From Streptomyces goshikiensis (GTDB taxonomy: Bacteria; Actinomycetota; Actinomycetes; Streptomycetales; Streptomycetaceae): DNA of 64,000 nucleotides. The position numbers and the translations under genes were made by a program. Position 1 is the stretch's first letter; every line of letters starts with the position of its first letter. A model generated the notes under the pieces. It did not search any database, was not told where the DNA came from, and worked only from the letters and a program-made list of their open reading frames with translations. Shown piece by piece: positions 61,809 through 64,000 of this stretch. The DNA lies in the NCBI RefSeq assembly GCF_014650555.1, contig NZ_BMVE01000003.1:310001-374000 (forward strand), read 5' to 3'.

Positions 61809-62887
61809 TGAGCGGCTCTTCCCCGGTGGCGACGGGCGCGGCGCAGGTCTTCGGAGACCTCCGCGAGGTCGCCGACCGCGTACGCAGGGGCCTGGACGCG
61901 GAGATCCCCGAGTCCGGCGAGGACCTTCCCCCGGACCTCGCGGCGGCCGGGCAGATCGGCCGGTTCGCCGAGCGGGAGCGGGCCAGGGTGCTGGGCGCGG
62001 GGGTCAGCGGGCTGGAGAAGATGGCGGCGGGCCGCGAGGACGAGATCGACGAGGAGGAGTACTTCGGCGTGGAGGCGATCGTCCTCCTCGAAGGCCGGCC
62101 CGCCATCCTCGTCCAGGGGCAGGACTTCCCCTCGCAAGCGGGCGACTGGGCGGTGCTCGACGGCGAGCGGGAGGGGATCCGTACGTCCATCGCGCGCGTC
62201 GGCCGGGTGGAGGTCGAGGGGCACCCCGGCCTGGACTGGCTCGGCACCGCGTTCCTCGTCGGCCCGGACGTGGTGATGACGAACCGGCACGTCGCCGCCG
62301 AGTTCACCCGGGGCGACGGCGAGGGATGGAGCTTCCGGCAGGGCATGAGCGCCCGGCTGGACCTCGCCGAGGAGCTCGGCGGCGGGAGCGGCGCGGGCCC
62401 GGGCGGGGACACCGGCGCCGAGGCGTTCACGTACGGGATCACCGAGGTGGTGGGGATCCACCCGCGGGTGGACATGGCCCTGCTGCGGATCGGGGCGAAC
62501 GGGAACGGCCCGCCCGCGGCCCCGCTCGCGGTGGCGGCCGAGCCGCCCGCGGACGTATCGGGCCGGCCGGTCTACGTGATCGGCTACCCGGCGGCCGACG
62601 GCCGCCGCAACGAACCCGAGGCCATGCGGCGCATCTTCATGGACGTCTACAACGTCAAGCGGCTCCAGCCCGGCATGACGACGGGACTGGTTCCGGGCGA
62701 GTTCACCGTGAAGCACGACTGCTCCACCCTGGGCGGCAACAGCGGCTCCCCGGTCTTCGACCTCGCGGACCACCGCGTCCTCGGCCTGCACTACGGCGGC
62801 CGGTACGGCCTCGGCAACTTCGCGGTCCCGCTGTGGGAACTCCAGGGCGATCCGCTGCTGAGACGCGCGGGGGTCAACTGGGTCTGA
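61808..62887 (+). CDS. Second trypsin-like serine protease of the cassette
   Basis: 359 aa. An acidic helical N-terminal region (1-120, with AGVSGLEKMAAGREDEIDEE) replaces EAD1. The protease domain (about 130-345) has His161 (VMTNRHVAAEF), Asp222 (RVDMALLRI) and Ser312 (LGGNSGSPVF). There is no signal peptide. It resembles V8-like/DUF-associated peptidases with VYVIGYPAADGRRNEPEA. The TGATG overlap with the first protease shows tight coupling. Either protease could cleave the other, giving a cascade. Confidence 0.87.
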   Translation: MSGSSPVATGAAQVFGDLREVADRVRRGLDAEIPESGEDLPPDLAAAGQIGRFAERERARVLGAGVSGLEKMAAGREDEIDEEEYFGVEAIVLLEGRPAILVQGQDFPSQAGDWAVLDGEREGIRTSIARVGRVEVEGHPGLDWLGTAFLVGPDVVMTNRHVAAEFTRGDGEGWSFRQGMSARLDLAEELGGGSGAGPGGDTGAEAFTYGITEVVGIHPRVDMALLRIGANGNGPPAAPLAVAAEPPADVSGRPVYVIGYPAADGRRNEPEAMRRIFMDVYNVKRLQPGMTTGLVPGEFTVKHDCSTLGGNSGSPVFDLADHRVLGLHYGGRYGLGNFAVPLWELQGDPLLRRAGVNWV

Positions 62888-62895
62888 CGCGGGCG

Positions 62896-63288
62896 CTACT
62901 GCTGGCGGCGCCGGCCCCCGCCACCGTTGACGAGGAGCGCGTCGCCGATGAGGCGGACCCCGCGGGCGAGGCGGCCGAGCTGTTCCAGCTCCACGGCGTA
63001 CATGCGGATCGTGTTCTCGATGATGCCGTCGGTCACGCCCATCGAGGGCAGTTCGGCCCTGCTGGTCTCCAGCGCCACCCGCACCGCGCGCATCTCGTGC
63101 TGGAGCTGCAGCTGTACGTGCCGGGTGAGGAGCACGGGGTGGCGGGTCAGCATCGAGTAGCCGGCGTAGCGGGCCGGGAGCAGGTCTCGGAGCCAGCGGG
63201 TCGCGGTGCGCTCCCAGTCGTGCGTCCCGGGCGCCTTGACCTGACAGGGCCAGTCCGGGCTGAGGGTGTGAAGGACCGTCGTGGGCAT
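62896..63288 (-). CDS. Uncharacterised conserved-looking protein facing the cassette
   Basis: 130 aa, unrecognised. TTVLHTLSPDWPCQVKAPGT, RWLRDLLPARYAGYSMLTRH, then VQLQLQHEMRAVRVAL and ENTIRMYAVELEQLGRLARG. It looks cytoplasmic and mainly helical in the second half. ATG 63288 is chosen because coding character starts there (GGAAG 9 nt upstream). Its stop is 8 nt from the end of the second protease gene on the other strand. It could be a member of the cassette (immunity or regulator) or simply a neighbour. Confidence 0.65.
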   Translation of the reverse strand: MPTTVLHTLSPDWPCQVKAPGTHDWERTATRWLRDLLPARYAGYSMLTRHPVLLTRHVQLQLQHEMRAVRVALETSRAELPSMGVTDGIIENTIRMYAVELEQLGRLARGVRLIGDALLVNGGGGRRRQQ

Positions 63289-63651
63289 TCCCGTCGCTTC
63301 CGAGAGGTGTCGAACTCTGATCGAGACGTTGGTGTGGCGGCCTCGGCCCAGGGGTTGACCGAGGCCGCCAAGAGCGCTCTGGTGGATCCGGAAGCCGGGA
63401 CGGAACACCCGTGCGGGACGTGAGGAGGAGCGTCACGCTGAGCGTTTGTACAGGAGTGCGTGGGGTCGCTCTCCTTGGCATCTGCTGGATCCGGCGCGCT
63501 GCCTAGTAAACATATATACCGTCGAGTAGACAAGCGAATGAAAAATTACATACCCGCCCGAGGCGTGAAAGTGCCTGGTCAAACCGGCGGAAAGCGACTT
63601 TCAGTGGCCAAAATTTTCGCCGGGAAAGGCCTGGAAAGGTCTTGAAACGTC
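63289..63651. other. 363-nt intergenic region with an AT-rich patch
   Basis: No gene seen. 63500-63560 is AT-rich (ACATATATACC, then GAATGAAAAATTACAT), unusual here, and probably holds the promoter of the 62896-63288 gene on the minus strand. The right part (63590-63650) has repeated GGAAAGG/CTTGAAACG words of unknown meaning. Confidence 0.5.
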
Positions 63652-64000
63652 CTAGAGGAAGAAACCGTGCTGATCGGCGACCTGCTCGTAGCCCTCCAGC
63701 CGCGCCTGCGTCCGCTCGGGGTCCGCGTCGGCCATCGCCTGGAGCAGGGCCGCCGAGAGCATGCCCGGCGCCGCGTACGAGTCGAACACCAGCCGCGCCC
63801 CCGTGGCGGCGGTCAGCGCCACGTCCGCCTCGTCCACCAGGGGCCCCAGGGTGGAATCCGTGATCAGTACGATCTTCAGCCCGGCACTGCGGGCCGCCTT
63901 CAGCGCGCTCAGCGTCTCCTTGGCGTGCCGGGGCATGGCGAACGCCAGCACCCAGGTCCCGCCCGCCTCCCGGGACTGGAGCAGCGCGTCGTACGCGACG
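63652..64000 (-). CDS. SIS-domain protein, probable MurR/RpiR regulator (5' end beyond window)
   Basis: The visible 115 codons are the C-terminal SIS (sugar isomerase) domain: TWVLAFAMPRHAKETLSALK, then GLKIVLITDSTLGPLVDEAD, VALTAATGARLVFDSYAAPG and MLSAALLQAMADADPERTQA. SIS domains bind phosphosugars; with an N-terminal HTH_6 this would be an RpiR-type regulator, but that part is outside the window. It ends in TAG at 63652-63654. Confidence 0.72.
   Translation of the reverse strand, partial: VAYDALLQSREAGGTWVLAFAMPRHAKETLSALKAARSAGLKIVLITDSTLGPLVDEADVALTAATGARLVFDSYAAPGMLSAALLQAMADADPERTQARLEGYEQVADQHGFFL

Overview
The window is very high-GC actinobacterial DNA. GTG starts, 4-nt stop/start overlaps, weak or absent Shine-Dalgarno sites and a complete whiE-type spore-pigment cluster point to a Streptomyces chromosome. 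I identified 54 protein-coding genes (two cut by the window edges). I saw no tRNA, rRNA, CRISPR array, transposase or integrase.

Layout. (1) 0-12.4 kb: tail of a probable WD40/STAND-type protein, a secreted GH31 glycosidase, LysR, an MFS exporter plus TetR pair facing a second TetR across a palindromic control region, an M20 peptidase, a lipoprotein-like carboxylesterase, a DinB protein and an AI-2E family permease. (2) 12.4-16.1 kb: a coupled operon of type III polyketide synthase, ICMT-type methyltransferase and FAD oxidoreductase resembling srsABC, with a divergent UbiA prenyltransferase. (3) 16.1-26.8 kb: type II NADH dehydrogenase, HHH-PHP protein, VOC, HPP, cupin, a DinB-like/GNAT fusion, an Fe/2OG-type oxygenase, a GNAT, an FprA-type ferredoxin reductase, an F420-dependent NADP reductase-like protein and a cold-shock protein. 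(4) 26.9-35.5 kb: MFS/MarR pair, OhrR/Ohr pair, LacI, HutD, and a three-gene histidine kinase/response regulator/membrane protein operon. (5) 35.5-38.4 kb: an anchored surface protein and a large secreted metalloprotease with FN3 and ricin-type domains. (6) 38.8-46.3 kb: the spore-pigment type II PKS operon (ORFVII back to ORFI on the minus strand) with the divergent ORFVIII hydroxylase and an orphan acyl-CoA carboxylase epsilon-like gene. (7) 46.5-55.4 kb: galactose-oxidase-like copper radical oxidase, DUF4360-like protein, AraC, MBL hydrolase, RDD protein, aromatic hydroxylase, VOC and GNAT. (8) 55.5-62.9 kb: a four-gene cassette of alpha/beta hydrolase, a 1342-aa double-NTPase STAND protein, an EAD1-trypsin protease and a second trypsin-like protease. 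(9) The right edge holds a small unknown protein and the C-terminus of a SIS-domain (RpiR-like) regulator.

How it works together. Most segments are self-contained regulator/target pairs whose operators can be read as perfect inverted repeats in the divergent spacers. The two biosynthetic units (type III PKS and whiE) are translationally coupled operons. The most unusual part is the 55.5-62.9 kb cassette. It has the architecture of an NTP-dependent biological conflict (anti-invader) system: a STAND sensor with proteases joined through effector-associated adaptor domains. A second recurring theme is leaderless architecture, with a -10-like hexamer exactly 6 nt before the start codon at several regulator and enzyme genes.
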